From Lumnitzera littorea (lineage: Eukaryota; Streptophyta; Magnoliopsida; Myrtales; Combretaceae), in the NCBI GenBank assembly GCA_024138015.1, contig JAMXBB010000003.1, forward strand, positions 77,356,777 to 77,420,776: DNA of 64,000 nucleotides, written 5' to 3'. Made by a program: the position numbers and the translations under genes. Of the stretch, positions 10,701 through 21,696 are shown in pieces (the stretch's first letter is position 1; every line of letters starts with the position of its first letter). Under the pieces are notes generated by a model. It was not told the DNA's origin, did no database searches, and saw nothing but the letters and a program-made list of their open reading frames with translations.

Positions 10701-13700
10701 TGTAAACCCTGCAAATTTAGCTATTTAAGAGTAGAATTAAACTGTAGTATTATAGATGACTTTATGAGTCATTAAAGATGAATAAGATAAAAATTTAATA
10801 AATTATAAATTTGAATATATTATGAGTAATAAAAAACCTAAAATTTTAATTGTGTATAAAAACCCTAAATCCGATGTACGCAAAAATACTTAAAATCGAA
10901 CTCGAACTTGATCGAAACCCTAAAACTGTAACTTTAAGCTTATAAAATGAATAAATATCACTTAATAGTGATATAATCATAATTGATTACAATTATTAAC
11001 TAAATCATGTAATCACATAAAACTTTTAACGAAAATGTTGAAATAACTTATAAATATTATCAATGTAACAGACACCAATTAAATTAATAAATTTTTACAA
11101 AATCCCAAAATTAAATTATAAATGTTATTTTTATTATTTTTATGTTTGGAAAAATTACATATAATTATTTTTATTTTTATTTTCCTTTTCCTTTCTTTTC
11201 TTTTCTTTCTTCCTAATATTTTTAACTTGCTATATGTGGAATCCAAGCAGCCCACATTTTTCTTACTTCTTTCTTCATCCTCCAGATGTTGCAATTACAA
11301 GGAAACAATCAAATGTAATGATTAGGTTGTCTTGTCCTCATAAATGCCAACATCTAATGAGATTAGTTTCTTAGCTTGATTCTTTATTATATAGTCCTAA
11401 TTCTACTGCATTTTGAAAGTCTGGAAATTTTGGAAGCAAACAAAACTGATAACCAAAAGAGAGAAAGAAACAAAGCAATTAACACACATACACCAAAACT
11501 GAAAGCAAAAAGGGAAAAAAAAACCAAGCTAATATTTAGAAGAAAGAGAAGAAGAAGAAGAAGAAGGATAAGATTAAGGGTTTTTTTTTTTACAAGTTAC
11601 TAAAGAATTTAGGTAGGTTATTATTTAATCTTTTTTGCATGTATATATACTCTATAGTATGTACATGTATATTAGGTATTTGTTATATTTATTATTATTA
11701 TTATTTTATTTATTTACTACAAATGCACAAATGTATATGTATATTATATATAGTATATAGTATGTACATTTATGAGTATATAATATATATATATGTATTT
11801 CCTTATGCACATGAATATACAAGTGACTATATATGTGTATGTGTGTTTGTGTACATAGTAATTTCTTGAAATTATATGTATGTATAAATGGGTATATATG
11901 TGTATATACTTAGTATTTATTTTAGTATATGATATGTATATAGACATGTATTACGTATTTTCATATATATATGTACAAGTATCATGTATTTTCGTATTTA
12001 TGTATGTAGGTATATATTTCGTATTTTCTATATATATATATATATGTATATGTAGACGTGATGTTGTAGGTGTATCCATATATATATATCCATAGTATTT
12101 CATATTATACGATATATATATATATACGTATATAATAGGAGTATTTACTTATGTATATATACTTATTATTTTTTTATTTATAAAAATTTTGTATATATAT
12201 ATACAACTGGACGTATAATATATATAATACTATTAATGGTATTTAGTATATATATATATATATATATATAACATAACCGTATAGGTACATGTGTAAATAA
12301 AATATAAATATGTATATATTATACTTGTACATAATGTATAACTAAGGTTAGAATAATTTATTATATAAAGTATAGTATACGTATAAATGTACATATATTA
12401 ATAGTGACGTATAAATAAACATATGAGTATAATTAAATAATGCATATACAACATAATATATTATTAAGTTAATAAATAAAGTAAGTTAATAGATATATAT
12501 ATATATATATCTATATAAATACCTTAAATTTGGAAAAAGAATAATAATTAAGTAAATTAGAAAATTTAATGAAATATAATAATAAGTATTTATATATATA
12601 AATTAAGTAATTTGCATAATTAACAATAATAAAATAATTAATTAATTAGCAAAATAATAAAGTTTGTGATATTTTTATATCATAGTTAAAACTATGGGTT
12701 ATAACATTCAAAACGGACTCCGTTATGAGAAAGTACGTTAAAAAACAATCAAAATAGACTATAAGTTCATAAAGATTCGAACTAAATCGAAAAAATTATA
12801 CGCGATTCGATAAAAAGTTCAAATCAATAATTTCACGCAAATCAATAGCTGAGTTAAGTAAATAGTATGACTTAGCATACCAGTTTAGTTATTTAATTCC
12901 CAAACTCATTATTTTTCATATTCTTTAAATGCCAAGTGATCCCGATACAGATACTGACTTACCAAATGGATTATTATGACCGTTAATAGACTCAATGATC
13001 AAGTGAGTATTTCTAATGACTTTATACTTATTTTGTAGTTAGTGTACATAAATTAAATATTAATAACTTAATGCATGAGGATTCGAGTTATGTATGTATT
13101 TGATATTGATTGATTTCTATACAAGATATTGTTAAATGTGATAATTGAATATTTAGTTATATGATTGATTGTTGCATAATTTAAATGACTTATCGATAAT
13201 GTTTGATCACCTCATAAATTGATTTAATCATATATGACTTAACTTAAATTATATAGATCATGTATAAAGCATGGGCATTGCATACAATGTTTCAACTGTT
13301 ACCTCATGTGGTTGGTAATGAAGGACCTTGGAAGGCTGGATCACATGATTTGATTAGTATAGTGTATGAGCATTGGTATAATAAGACCCTATTTTTGGCT
13401 CGCAGGTTTTACTGGCGCCGGAGACGCTAATTGTGGGTGATTAGGGGTCACGTCTAAAGATCATCGCTGTTGGGTATGAGTATGGATTGCGGGGGTTACC
13501 TCACCGTTAGACTTGGGATTTTGTATATTACTAGATTCCTTTAAAAGGAAAACGTATTTCGTAAAATATGTAATTTAAATTTATGGTTAAAAACCCCAAG
13601 TATTAGAGCTCAATTGTGATTAGTGTCGATATATCTCCAACAGTTACTTCGGGGAGCGTTAAATCCGATGTTGTATGTAACATTGGTCAACTGCATGTAT

Positions 13701-14233
13701 ATTGTTTAACATATTATTTGTTCATGCATTCATATGTGTGTTAATAAACTGTTTGATAACTTACTTGCTAGTATAGTATAAGAGATGACTTACTAAGCTC
13801 TTGTAACTTATTTCCAATAGTTTTTCTTTTGCGGGTTAATAGATATTCAAGCATGGGATAAAAGTCGAGAGTTGAGTGTAAGAAGCTAGAACTAGAAAGA
13901 TTGTTTAGTTCATTTGTAACTTAAAATGTAAACACCACTTGTGTATTTAGATTTTATAGCTTCAATAAGTTTAAATTTAAGTCTTTACTACTTGATCTTA
14001 TCATTTGGTAGAGAATACCGATTTTCTACGGTTCTGAGCAATTATAGATTATTGGATATCTTTAGTTATTGATATAATAAGATAAGTTTATAAATTAAAA
14101 ATATGAAATCCTAGAGATTAACTAATTAGAGTTTTACAATTCTCTGACTTACAAGATGATTTTCGTATTACGGGTATATAGGTATTATAAAAATTTTAGG
14201 TAATCCTATTAGGCCTTCTTTAAGATCATGACA
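10701..14233 (+). mobile_element. 3.5-kb solo LTR, copy A
   Basis: Starts TGTAAACCCTGC and ends GATCATGACA, a TG...CA unit of 3533 bp. It is flanked on both sides by AGTTC (10696-10700 and 14234-14238), a perfect 5-bp target duplication. It aligns end to end with copy B (47275-50844). Shared blocks include CTCTACGGTTCTGAG (13990-14040 versus 50580-50640), the GGCGCCG-AGACGCTAA block (13420 versus 49990) and the ends. No primer site, PPT or Pol coding is inside, so it is an LTR left after recombination between the two LTRs of a large, probably Ty3/gypsy, element. Confidence 0.85.
11630..12530. repeat. TA-rich simple-sequence zone inside solo LTR A
   Basis: A 900-bp stretch of GTATATA/TATGTATA-like sequence with short (TA)n runs, for example at 12031-12046, 12246-12271 and 12496-12511. 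A preceding (AAG)n run is at about 11547-11567. The matching zone in copy B (48440-48900) is similar in kind but not in detail, as expected for slippage-prone DNA. Confidence 0.75.
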
Positions 14234-14455
14234 AGTTCCTATCCATGTACCATTCTTTCATTTGTCTACTTGTTATAATTTTATTAGTTCAATTGGTTAG
14301 AGTCATAGCTTTTGTATACATACTCTAACTTGTATGTCAACAAATTGAATGGTTACTATAGTTAACTCTGATAACACAAAACTCTCTTGCTTAGCTTGAT
14401 TGTTCATCAATGGCATAATCAAAATTTCTCCTAAATTTCTTGGAAATTCCATAAT
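14234..14455 (+). repeat. 3' LTR of the copia element, second piece
   Basis: After the second AGTTC the copia LTR resumes. Its last 70 bp match the 5' LTR end (GATTGTTCATCAATGGCATA, AATTTCTTGGAAATT). From 14456 to about 14700 nothing further was recognised apart from AT-rich sequence. Confidence 0.6.
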
Positions 14456-14699
14456 ATCCAAAACATAAATGAACCAAAAAGACATATTAGTTATGAATTA
14501 TGATGCTGGGGTTGTGATAATTATTATACAGTGAAATAACTTGTTTGCATATAAAACAAAATTTAGAGATAATTCTTGTACAATTTATCAATTTTACCAT
14601 ATTTTATCATATTTTGTTGCATTTTTTCCCTAAAGAAAATTATTCATTAATCAAATAAAAAGGTCTAATGGATAGGATTTCCATTCTAACAACATCAAA

Positions 14700-15190
14700 C
14701 AAACCAAATTGGATGGATTTTAACAACCCAATAACTATAACTCATCCCAAAGTTACCTTTGGCTGCTATCTTATTGGTATAGGCGTTAGTTTCTTGAAAG
14801 AAAAGAGAAAACTCACAACTTCTAATAAAGTCCTTAAATAATAAAATATCCTCTTAAATTCTTCAAAACCTCATGGTCTAATTTTATTGGAAGATATTTG
14901 ATCAAAGGTTGTCTTTGAGTTAGTCTCTAAAATAATCATTTGCCAGTTTATCCTCTTTGCTATTGATATCCCTTCAAGCAGGGCTAAAGCTTTAGCCTAT
15001 CGCTGTTTATCTCTTCCATGTGGATTGACATTATATAAAAAAAAAAAATAATCATGTCTAGTTTGACACATAATTCCTAATCCTCCTTCTTTACTCACCA
15101 TGTTAATGACTCCATCATAATTTATTTCAATAACATGTTCTCATGATGGCTACTACTTCTTAATGACATTCTATCTAGGTCACAGGTTAA
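14700..15190 (-). pseudogene. LINE RNase H-like domain (RVT_3 type)
   Basis: Minus-strand reading gives INYDGVINMVSKEGGLGIM, then KALALLEGISIAKRINWQMI, ILETNSKTTFDQISSNKI and FKRIFYYLRT. This is the pattern of the RNase H domain at the C-terminal end of plant L1-type ORF2 proteins. Stops are frequent. It continues in the same orientation from the zinc-binding part at about 15900-15500. Confidence 0.7.
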
Positions 15191-15499
15191 GTGTTGGACT
15201 ACCTCCTTTTTTTTTTTCTTTTTTTAAGGATTCATTACATTTAACTCCTTCATGATCGATATTATGACATGTTGTGGATTAGCTTAGTGATTATTGAAAA
15301 TAGAGAGGTTGTGGTACTTTTATAGATACTATAAGATGACAACAATTCTAGAAAATAGATGTAAAAGTTAAGTAGTTGATAAGTTGACTGTCTGTAGTAG
15401 ATTTTCAAGCCAAACTCTAGCTCTATATATATTGAAGTCCTCAATATTTGGCAATACAAAAATCATACCAGCTTAACTAGACAATAATCGAAAAGTAGG

Positions 15500-15910
15500 T
15501 GCTTTGTTAGTTCTTCTTAATCAAGCATAAAGGACTCATCTTGATTTTCCTATGAGAAAAGGTTTTGGTTAGGAACCAATGAATTAGAGCATACCCTCCA
15601 CAAGTGATGCTTTTTTTTAGAAGAACAAATACTTCATATCAGTTTCTAAAGTCTCTTATCAATTGTTTAAAATGAAGATGAAGCATTCATATCTATAGAT
15701 CAGCTTCATTGAGCAAGTTAGGATATCCCAATTTAATTGAGTATAATCTATTTCTCTCTAAAGGCCAAACTAAAGAATCATTGGCCAAAATATTAGATGA
15801 GAACTTCTTAATTGCCTTTTTCACCTCATCAAATAATACTGTTTCTCTAAGCTACAAGTGCCATCAATTATTATTCATGTCAATAAACTTTTTAAACTTT
15901 TGATGCTGAG
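15500..15910 (-). pseudogene. LINE zinc-binding region (zf-RVT type)
   Basis: Minus-strand reading gives LFDEVKKAIKKF, NDSLVWPLERNRLYSIKLGY, the N(D/G).LIW....G.YSV+.GY motif seen after the RT of plant L1 ORF2 proteins. Decayed by stops and frame shifts. The interval 15910-16350 is in the right place for the RT C-terminus but is hardly readable. Confidence 0.65.
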
Positions 15911-16349
15911 TTGATGCATTAATCTATTAGCAAGAGTATGATGCTTTAATAAGGATAATATGGATCCATCCATACTTTCATGTTTTTTTTTTTGTTACCT
16001 ACTTGCTAAAGGAAACCATACATTATAGATTACTTGCCACTTAAATGCTTTATTAAGGTCAAGATGCTTACCACCTTTCTTACTATCTAGAAAGTTCCCA
16101 TTTGAAAAATATATCTCAAGAAGTTAACCAAAAGAGCATTAAAGCTTACACCAAGCCAATTTTCAAGAGGGCATTTGGTGAAAACTTATATATCTATAAA
16201 ACCAAATCCACCTATATGCTTTGATTTTGTCAAAAAAAGCTAATATTTCCTTTGGATTCCACTACCTCTAATTCAGTCTCTCTACCAAAAGTTTACAATC
16301 AAACTACTTAATTCCTTATATTATTTCTTTGAAAAATAGAAAGACACTC

Positions 16350-17800
16350 ATGGTTTAAGTCAAAATAGCATAAATAACTGACTTGAACATAGCTTCTTAC
16401 CTTTCGAATAAATAAGGTTTATCTTTGATCCTTAAAGTTTAGTAGCTATTATTTCCTTAATAGATTCTAGTACTTTATATTTAGACATAACCCAAATTGG
16501 TGGCAAGCCTAAATACTTTGCTAAAGTTAATAAGAGGACTAATATCCAGTATATGGCAACAAGCATGTTTAATTTCATATTGAAGAAGAGCTACTAAAAG
16601 GCCATAGAGGAATTATGGGAATTTACTTTTTAACCTGAGGCCATACAATATTTTTCAAGAATTTAGTTTCAGTTCAAAAGATTTTATTAAGATGCTTTCA
16701 AATAAAATAGGGCATCATAAAAAAGAAAAAGAAAAAAAAAAAAAGGTGTGTCAATTCTAGATTATTTCTTTTCACCTTTATTCCTTTTAGAAAGCTACGG
16801 CCCTCGTAATCATTTGGACAAAGAATTAAACGCAAAAAGAAAGAGGTAAGGTAATAAAGGGTCATCCTATCAAACCTCTCTAGTAGTTGAAGGACCGTAC
16901 TCATTTCCCATTCATTAACAGATTATAAGACATTGATATAATACAATTGAAGATTTAGCCTATCAATTTCTTAGAGAAACCTATTTTGGTCATTATTGCT
17001 TCTAAAAAGGTTCTATTTCATCTTAGCATAAGTTTTTGTCATATCTATCTTAAAAGGATGAAAAAATAATGTTCCCTTTTTTTGTGTAATTCTGAGAATT
17101 GCAAAATCTCATGTGCTATTGTTACATTGCCTTGGATTGACCAATTTGAGATAAAGCTACTTTAAAAAGGAGAAATTACGGAATCTAGAAGGAGTTGTAA
17201 CCTAATCGAAAGTACTTTCAAGATTATTTTATAAGCACAATTACAAAGGCTTATATTTATAAGGCAAAATTAGGAGATCTCTTTATGAAAATGAACTTTG
17301 GAGACAAGGATAATGCCTGTATTATTGAAGAGAAGGAATCTTTGGCTAATTCTGTCATGAAAGATCCTCTAGTTACCCAATGCTTTTGACAAAAAGTGTA
17401 TTAATTTTATCAGACTCTGGGGCCTTAATACTTCAAGTTGAAATGTTGCAAAGTAATTTCTTTTCTATCTGGAGGTCTAATTAGCTACTCATTAATCTTT
17501 GATGCCATAATCATTTCAACGTCCTTTATTATTGAGCTTACATGAGAAGTACCTTCGATTGAATACAAATTAGAGTAGAATTTTAGGAAAGCCTAATTGA
17601 TTTTTATTTCCTATCCTAACAAATTCTTATTCACGTTCTTTATTTTAAGATTTCTTCTCCCAGCTCATCTCTTTAATACAAATTAGTGAAAGAACCTGTT
17701 GTCTTTGTCATCATTCTTTAACCAATATATCTTTAAAAGCTGGAGCCAATAGGTTCTTCTTGCTACATATGAAATTCCAACTAAATTTGTAGTTCTTCTT
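16350..17800 (-). pseudogene. LINE (L1-like) ORF2 reverse transcriptase
   Basis: Reading the minus strand downwards gives WLKNDDKDNRFFH, then FYSNLYSIEG, CNCAYKIILKVLSIRLQLLL, VISPFQSSFISNWSI, GNVTIAHEILQF and FKIDMTKTYAKM, where the family has KxDMxKAYD. At about 16520 comes AKYLGLPPIWVMSKYKVLES. This order is that of plant L1-type non-LTR retrotransposon RT, which copies its RNA at a nicked target. Every block needs a frame change or reads through stops. Confidence 0.75.
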
Positions 17801-17805
17801 CAAGC

Positions 17806-18017
17806 GTGATATGGATGGGTTCATATCTTGATTTGCATAGGAATTGTGAAGAGATGAAACAAGTTGCAATTGAGATTAATTTGATTACTTTTGAGATTTT
17901 TAATGGTTTTTTTTTTTTTTTTATTATGAATAACAAGGAACTTAAAAATGATATGAACAATTTATTCTTAGAGATTACACACAAAAAATAAATTGTACTA
18001 ATATTGAGTTCAAGAAT
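17806..18017 (-). repeat. LINE endonuclease-RT linker, copy 1
   Basis: About 210 bp that match 20420-20635 in the same orientation at roughly 75-80% by eye (shared GAAGAGATG, TTATTATGAAT, CAAGGAA, AACAATTT.TTCTT). It lies directly upstream, in minus sense, of the LINE RT and is taken as ORF2 linker sequence. The copy ends where a MITE is inserted. Confidence 0.55.
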
Positions 18018-18025
18018 TATTTTTA

Positions 18026-18362
18026 GGAAAAATTATAAAATCTCCCTTTCTCTTCCTAAACTTTACCTTAGGTGTGAATTGACCCTTTGTACTTTCAAAG
18101 TAAGATTTTTAATCTCCTAAATTTTCATAAATTGATAAATAATCTTGATAATCCCTTTAAACTTTGATTTTGATGTGTGAACGCCTCATAAACTTTCATT
18201 TTAGTATGTACTAAAATCATATTAAAATGAAAGTTTAAGAATTATAGGAGTTATTTTACTAATTTATCAAAATTTAGAAGGTTAAGAATCTCGTTTTGAA
18301 AATTCAAAGGATCAATCAGTACTTAAGTTAAAGTTTAGGAAGGGTATTTTTGTATTTTTCCC
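18026..18362. mobile_element. MITE with long TIRs, Mutator-like
   Basis: 337 bp with terminal inverted repeats of about 150 bp. The left end reads GGAAAAATTATAAAATCTCC, and the right end in reverse complement reads GGGAAAAATACAAAAATACC; both continue into CTTCCTAAACTTTA. Flanks are TTATTTTTA (18017-18025) and TTATTTTTG (18363-18371), a 9-bp duplication with one mismatch. The 9-bp duplication, long TIRs and GGxAAAATTAxAAAA start fit Mutator-like MITEs. No coding capacity. From 18372 to about 19240 I see no recognisable feature. Confidence 0.75.
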
Positions 18363-19239
18363 TTATTTTTGTTTTATTATATTTTTTTTCATAAAGGATG
18401 AGTTACATTAAGTTCCAATACAGTGCACACCTCTTTGGTCTAAGAGAATCAATCCTCTACAAAAAGCATGTAATTGAAAGAAATTTGAAGATTAAAATAT
18501 TAGAGTTAATTTTTCTTGCTTTATTAGCCCAAGTAGTTTGCTGCTTTATTTGTTTTTCTATATCTATATAAGTAATTGAAGCCGCTAGTCGTTGCATTAT
18601 TCTCTTCACTTTTTAAGTACTATAGAAGATATTCTATTGTAAATTTGAGGAGTCACCGACCCACTTTAACTATTGTCTACTTCAAACCTCAAATTGTTTA
18701 ACATAAATCTTTGATACGGTTCTAGCCCATAGTCTATTGTCATTAACTTTACTTGCGCAATAGTATCTGTTGACAGTAATCAACCAAACGCAAACGAAAT
18801 CCGTTCTATCTCATCTCAAACCAAACCACCTCTTGCTCCTTTTCCATTGAGCAGCAATTCATATTCAACTTCAAAAATCCCGTTATTGGTTTGGTTAAAG
18901 TAGCTGTAAATAATTATTTAAAGCTGTTAGAGAACTTCAAGAGCCACTGTGACACATTGGGATGAAATTATGTTGTCTGCTGAAATGGAGTCTTATTCGA
19001 TCAATACTAGTATCACTACATTAACTTTTTCGATCATCCAATTAATATTTTGCATCACTTTTCATTTATGTTCAAACCAAAACAACTAGAAGGACCATAA
19101 AATATTAGCCAATACTGTAGCTAACTAGTCGTCTCTCCTTTTGAACTTTATCGATCACTACGACATAAATTTGGTGTAGGTTACTAAATTTTCTCAATTG
19201 AGATAAAATATATAAACTTGATATGCACCTTCAGAAATC

Positions 19240-20330
19240 ACTGAAGATTACACATTGAAAAAAGCAGTTGTTCAATTGAGTCTATGTTTTCCTAACATAG
19301 CCAACATCCTAATGCCATGTGAATTCCTCTCCTTTTGACAGCATCATCTAAAGGGATAGCCTTAGCATGTAATTTCCCTAAGAAAATAGTTTAGTTGGGA
19401 TTCTGCTGCTCAAAAAAAGGGGGAAATGTCCGGTGCCCAGTCTCCAGTGGATTTGATGTGCTTTCAAGTCTGTTTGCTGAAGAACTTACCATCACTTGAC
19501 AATTTCCACTTTATACAATTCAAAGACGTTGGGTGGAAGGGGATCTTGGATATCTTAGTTGCTAAATCTTAGCTGAAATGTTGATGTTGTAACTCTAGAT
19601 TCCAGCTATCCTCATTCCTATAATCCGCAACTTTCCCCATGCACAAGTCCTATGATGCCATCAAATCTTGGAGGTTCGATCCTTCTGACTAATTATCTAA
19701 CTAGAAATTTCTGTTACTATTGTAGACTCCAAAGAAGATACGATTCTTGGTTGATGATTGGGCTCTAATGATTTTTTCCGAACTGGTGAGTATGAATTTT
19801 CTGCTTTCACTAGATAGGAGCGAGAATCATGCACATACTTCACGACAAAAATATCTTGTAAAAGGGGAGTTACCTAGTCTTAACTATAACTAAAGTTTCA
19901 TATCTTATACCGTTAGAAGATTGTCTAGCTTCTAAATACCTAAACCCCCCTAAAGGTGCACAAACTTTCTTCCACTTAATCCAATGAATGAATTTGTGGT
20001 TATCTACATTACTCCTTTAAAATTGAATTAGCTGGTTTTTTTGGCCTAGGAGCACATTTGCAGGTATAGATTGAAGAACACCATTTAGTAAAGTTAATCT
20101 TCCCCCTTTGTATAATCAGTGTGCTCGCCAATTCTCTACTTTGTTTTTTATTTTCTATACAATGTCGCGAAACACCAATTTTCACCTCTTACCTAACAAC
20201 AATAGACGTCCCAAATATAGTAAGGGAAAATCTTCTCTTAAAATGCCAAGCAGTGATTACCTACATCTGAAGCACCTATTGCATAAGCTTAAAGCGTCCA
20301 TCAGCAACCTTCACCTGTAATTTGCAACTA
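19240..20330 (-). pseudogene. Second LINE copy: RT C-terminus and zf-RVT region
   Basis: Minus-strand fragments read LTLLNGVLQSIPANVLLG (about 20100-20040), KFVHL-GGLGI (about 19960), CIKWKLSSDGKFFSKQTWKH (about 19530-19460) and RRGIHMALGCWLC (about 19350-19300). These match the thumb, GGLG box, D..W.L...G.F motif and zinc-binding RRG....C.LC motif of L1-type ORF2 proteins. All frames are broken. It is separate from the LINE C-terminus at 15.9-14.7 kb, so at least two copies, or one copy with a duplication, lie here. Confidence 0.65.
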
Positions 20331-20419
20331 CTGTTTTTTGTTATATTCATGTAACATTAGAAACCACCACCTGCATCTAATCAAACATGCTACAATACTC
20401 ATATAAACCTACTAAGATG

Positions 20420-20635
20420 ATGCGTACGAGTTTATATCTTAAAAAAGAATTATGAAGAGATGCAACAAATTATAATGAAAATTAGCTTCAATATTGTGGG
20501 GAGTTTTATATGGTTTTTTATTATGAATTTCAAGGAAATTAAAAATCACTTGAACAATTTGTTCTTGAATATTATGCATCAAAAGCAAATTGAACTAACT
20601 CTAAGAATTATTTGATATGATACACAAAATATTCT
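20420..20635 (-). repeat. LINE endonuclease-RT linker, copy 2
   Basis: Matches 17806-18017. This copy is not interrupted by the MITE, which supports the MITE boundaries given above: the sequence here runs straight through the point where copy 1 is cut. Confidence 0.55.
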
Positions 20636-20693
20636 TAAATAGGTTTTGAGTCATTCATCAATATTATGCATGATTGAATAAATTAAAAGGAGC

Positions 20694-20950
20694 TGTTGTC
20701 ACAATCCCAATGGATTGATAAGACAAGAATTTAGGGAAAACTTTTAAAGTTGTCTATATATAATTAAGCTCATAACAACATATTTACATGCCCTAAGCCC
20801 TAGCTAACCTCAAGGGCATATTTATAAATTAGCAGATAAAAATAACATCAAATAAAATCGTAAATATAGAAATGCTCCGTAAAATAGAAAAATACTCCTA
20901 AACTAAACCAAAAGACACATTCAAAATTAAAATCGACAAAAGTCGTTACA
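20694..20950. repeat. Possible small solo LTR inside the LINE
   Basis: A 257-bp TG...CA unit beginning TGTTGTCACAATCC and ending GTCGTTACA, with short inverted ends (TGTTGTCAC versus TGTAACGAC). It separates two pieces of LINE linker sequence. On the minus strand it has promoter-like features (TATATATAG). No target duplication was found, so this is tentative. Confidence 0.3.
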
Positions 20951-20959
20951 AGTCTTCAA

Positions 20960-21382
20960 ATTTTTATGAAATGTGTTGGAAGAAATTAATCTTCTAAGTC
21001 TAGGAACCAATCGCTATCAAAGTGCGTGATCATAATCCTTTATCACTATGGCTTGCAGTTCTATAATTTTGAGTGAATGTTATAGATCTACTTAACATTG
21101 TTTTCAACATCATAACTCAATTTGATTAAAGCTCTCTTACAAGCATCTATTTTTTCATTAAACATCTACAATTTGTTGGTTCCTAAACATGATGCTATGT
21201 ATCTCCAATAATTTCCTTACATCCTTCCTCATACCAATAATATTCAAATCTAAGCAATCTATAGCCCCTTTGGTCAACTCAGTTCGTATTTAGGATGGAA
21301 GGGAATAAAACTTCCGCTAGCCATTTAGCACCTTAATATGACTCTTCAGAAAGTTAGATATCTAATCTCTGATTGTAAAACC
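20960..21382 (-). pseudogene. LINE endonuclease C-terminus and linker
   Basis: Minus-strand reading gives QRLDI-LSEESY-GAKWLAEV, RGYRLLRFEYYWYEEGCKEI, then a linker with KIDACKRALIKLSYDVENN. Plant L1 endonucleases end with RLDR....W, SDH and FRFE..W....C..I, so this continues the endonuclease whose upstream half lies at 39608-40480. The two halves are parted by the 18-kb LARD insertion whose LTR begins at 21383. Confidence 0.6.
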
Positions 21383-21696
21383 TATTGAATGGTGATTTTC
21401 ATTCCGGTATACGAATACTTATAAAATGAGAAAATGATTATGGAGGATGGAGGATGTCGGAAATTGCTTTAGCGCAGCCACTGCGATGTCTAAGTTAACC
21501 TTCTTATCATGTGAATAGAATTGTAAAGTATTACGAAGAATAAGAGATTAGAACAAGGTCTCCTAACCTAAGGGTCTTACTTAGTATTTATAGTAAGTCA
21601 ATAAAAATTATATCCGAACTAAATTATTAGATTATGCTTTAGTATTAGGCCGGCTAATATAAGCTCGCATAATAATTATTAAAAAATGCCCGTTAG
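21383..21696 (-). repeat. LARD 3' LTR (left copy)
   Basis: About 314 bp. It aligns with 26459-26640 (TGATTTTCATTC..., GAATAGAATTGTAAAGTATTA versus AATAGATTTGTAAAATGTTA) and then with 39486-39607 (GTATTTATAGTAAGTCAATA, CATAATAATTAT). The alignment jump between 26640 and 39486 shows that the other copy is interrupted. Confidence 0.7.

Larger units (their letters stand above)
2030..14455 (+). mobile_element. Plus-strand Ty1/copia element, broken by two later insertions
   Basis: Order on the plus strand: LTR end (to about 2102), primer site, gag (2190-2877), [gypsy insertion], rest of gag and protease (7156-7840), integrase (7841-8690), RT (9090-10060), RNase H (10160-10585), PPT (10599-10605), 3' LTR start (10606), [3.5-kb solo LTR], 3' LTR end (to about 14455). 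Gag-protease-integrase-RT order is diagnostic of Ty1/copia. The last 70 bp of the two LTR pieces match (about 2036-2102 versus 14386-14452). The true left edge lies upstream of 2030 and was not located. All domains carry stops. Confidence 0.8.

Noticed and set aside
11639..12095. Overlapping Tyr/Ile-rich frames that look like membrane proteins
   Set aside because: They are translations of TATA/GTATA simple sequence inside the solo LTR.
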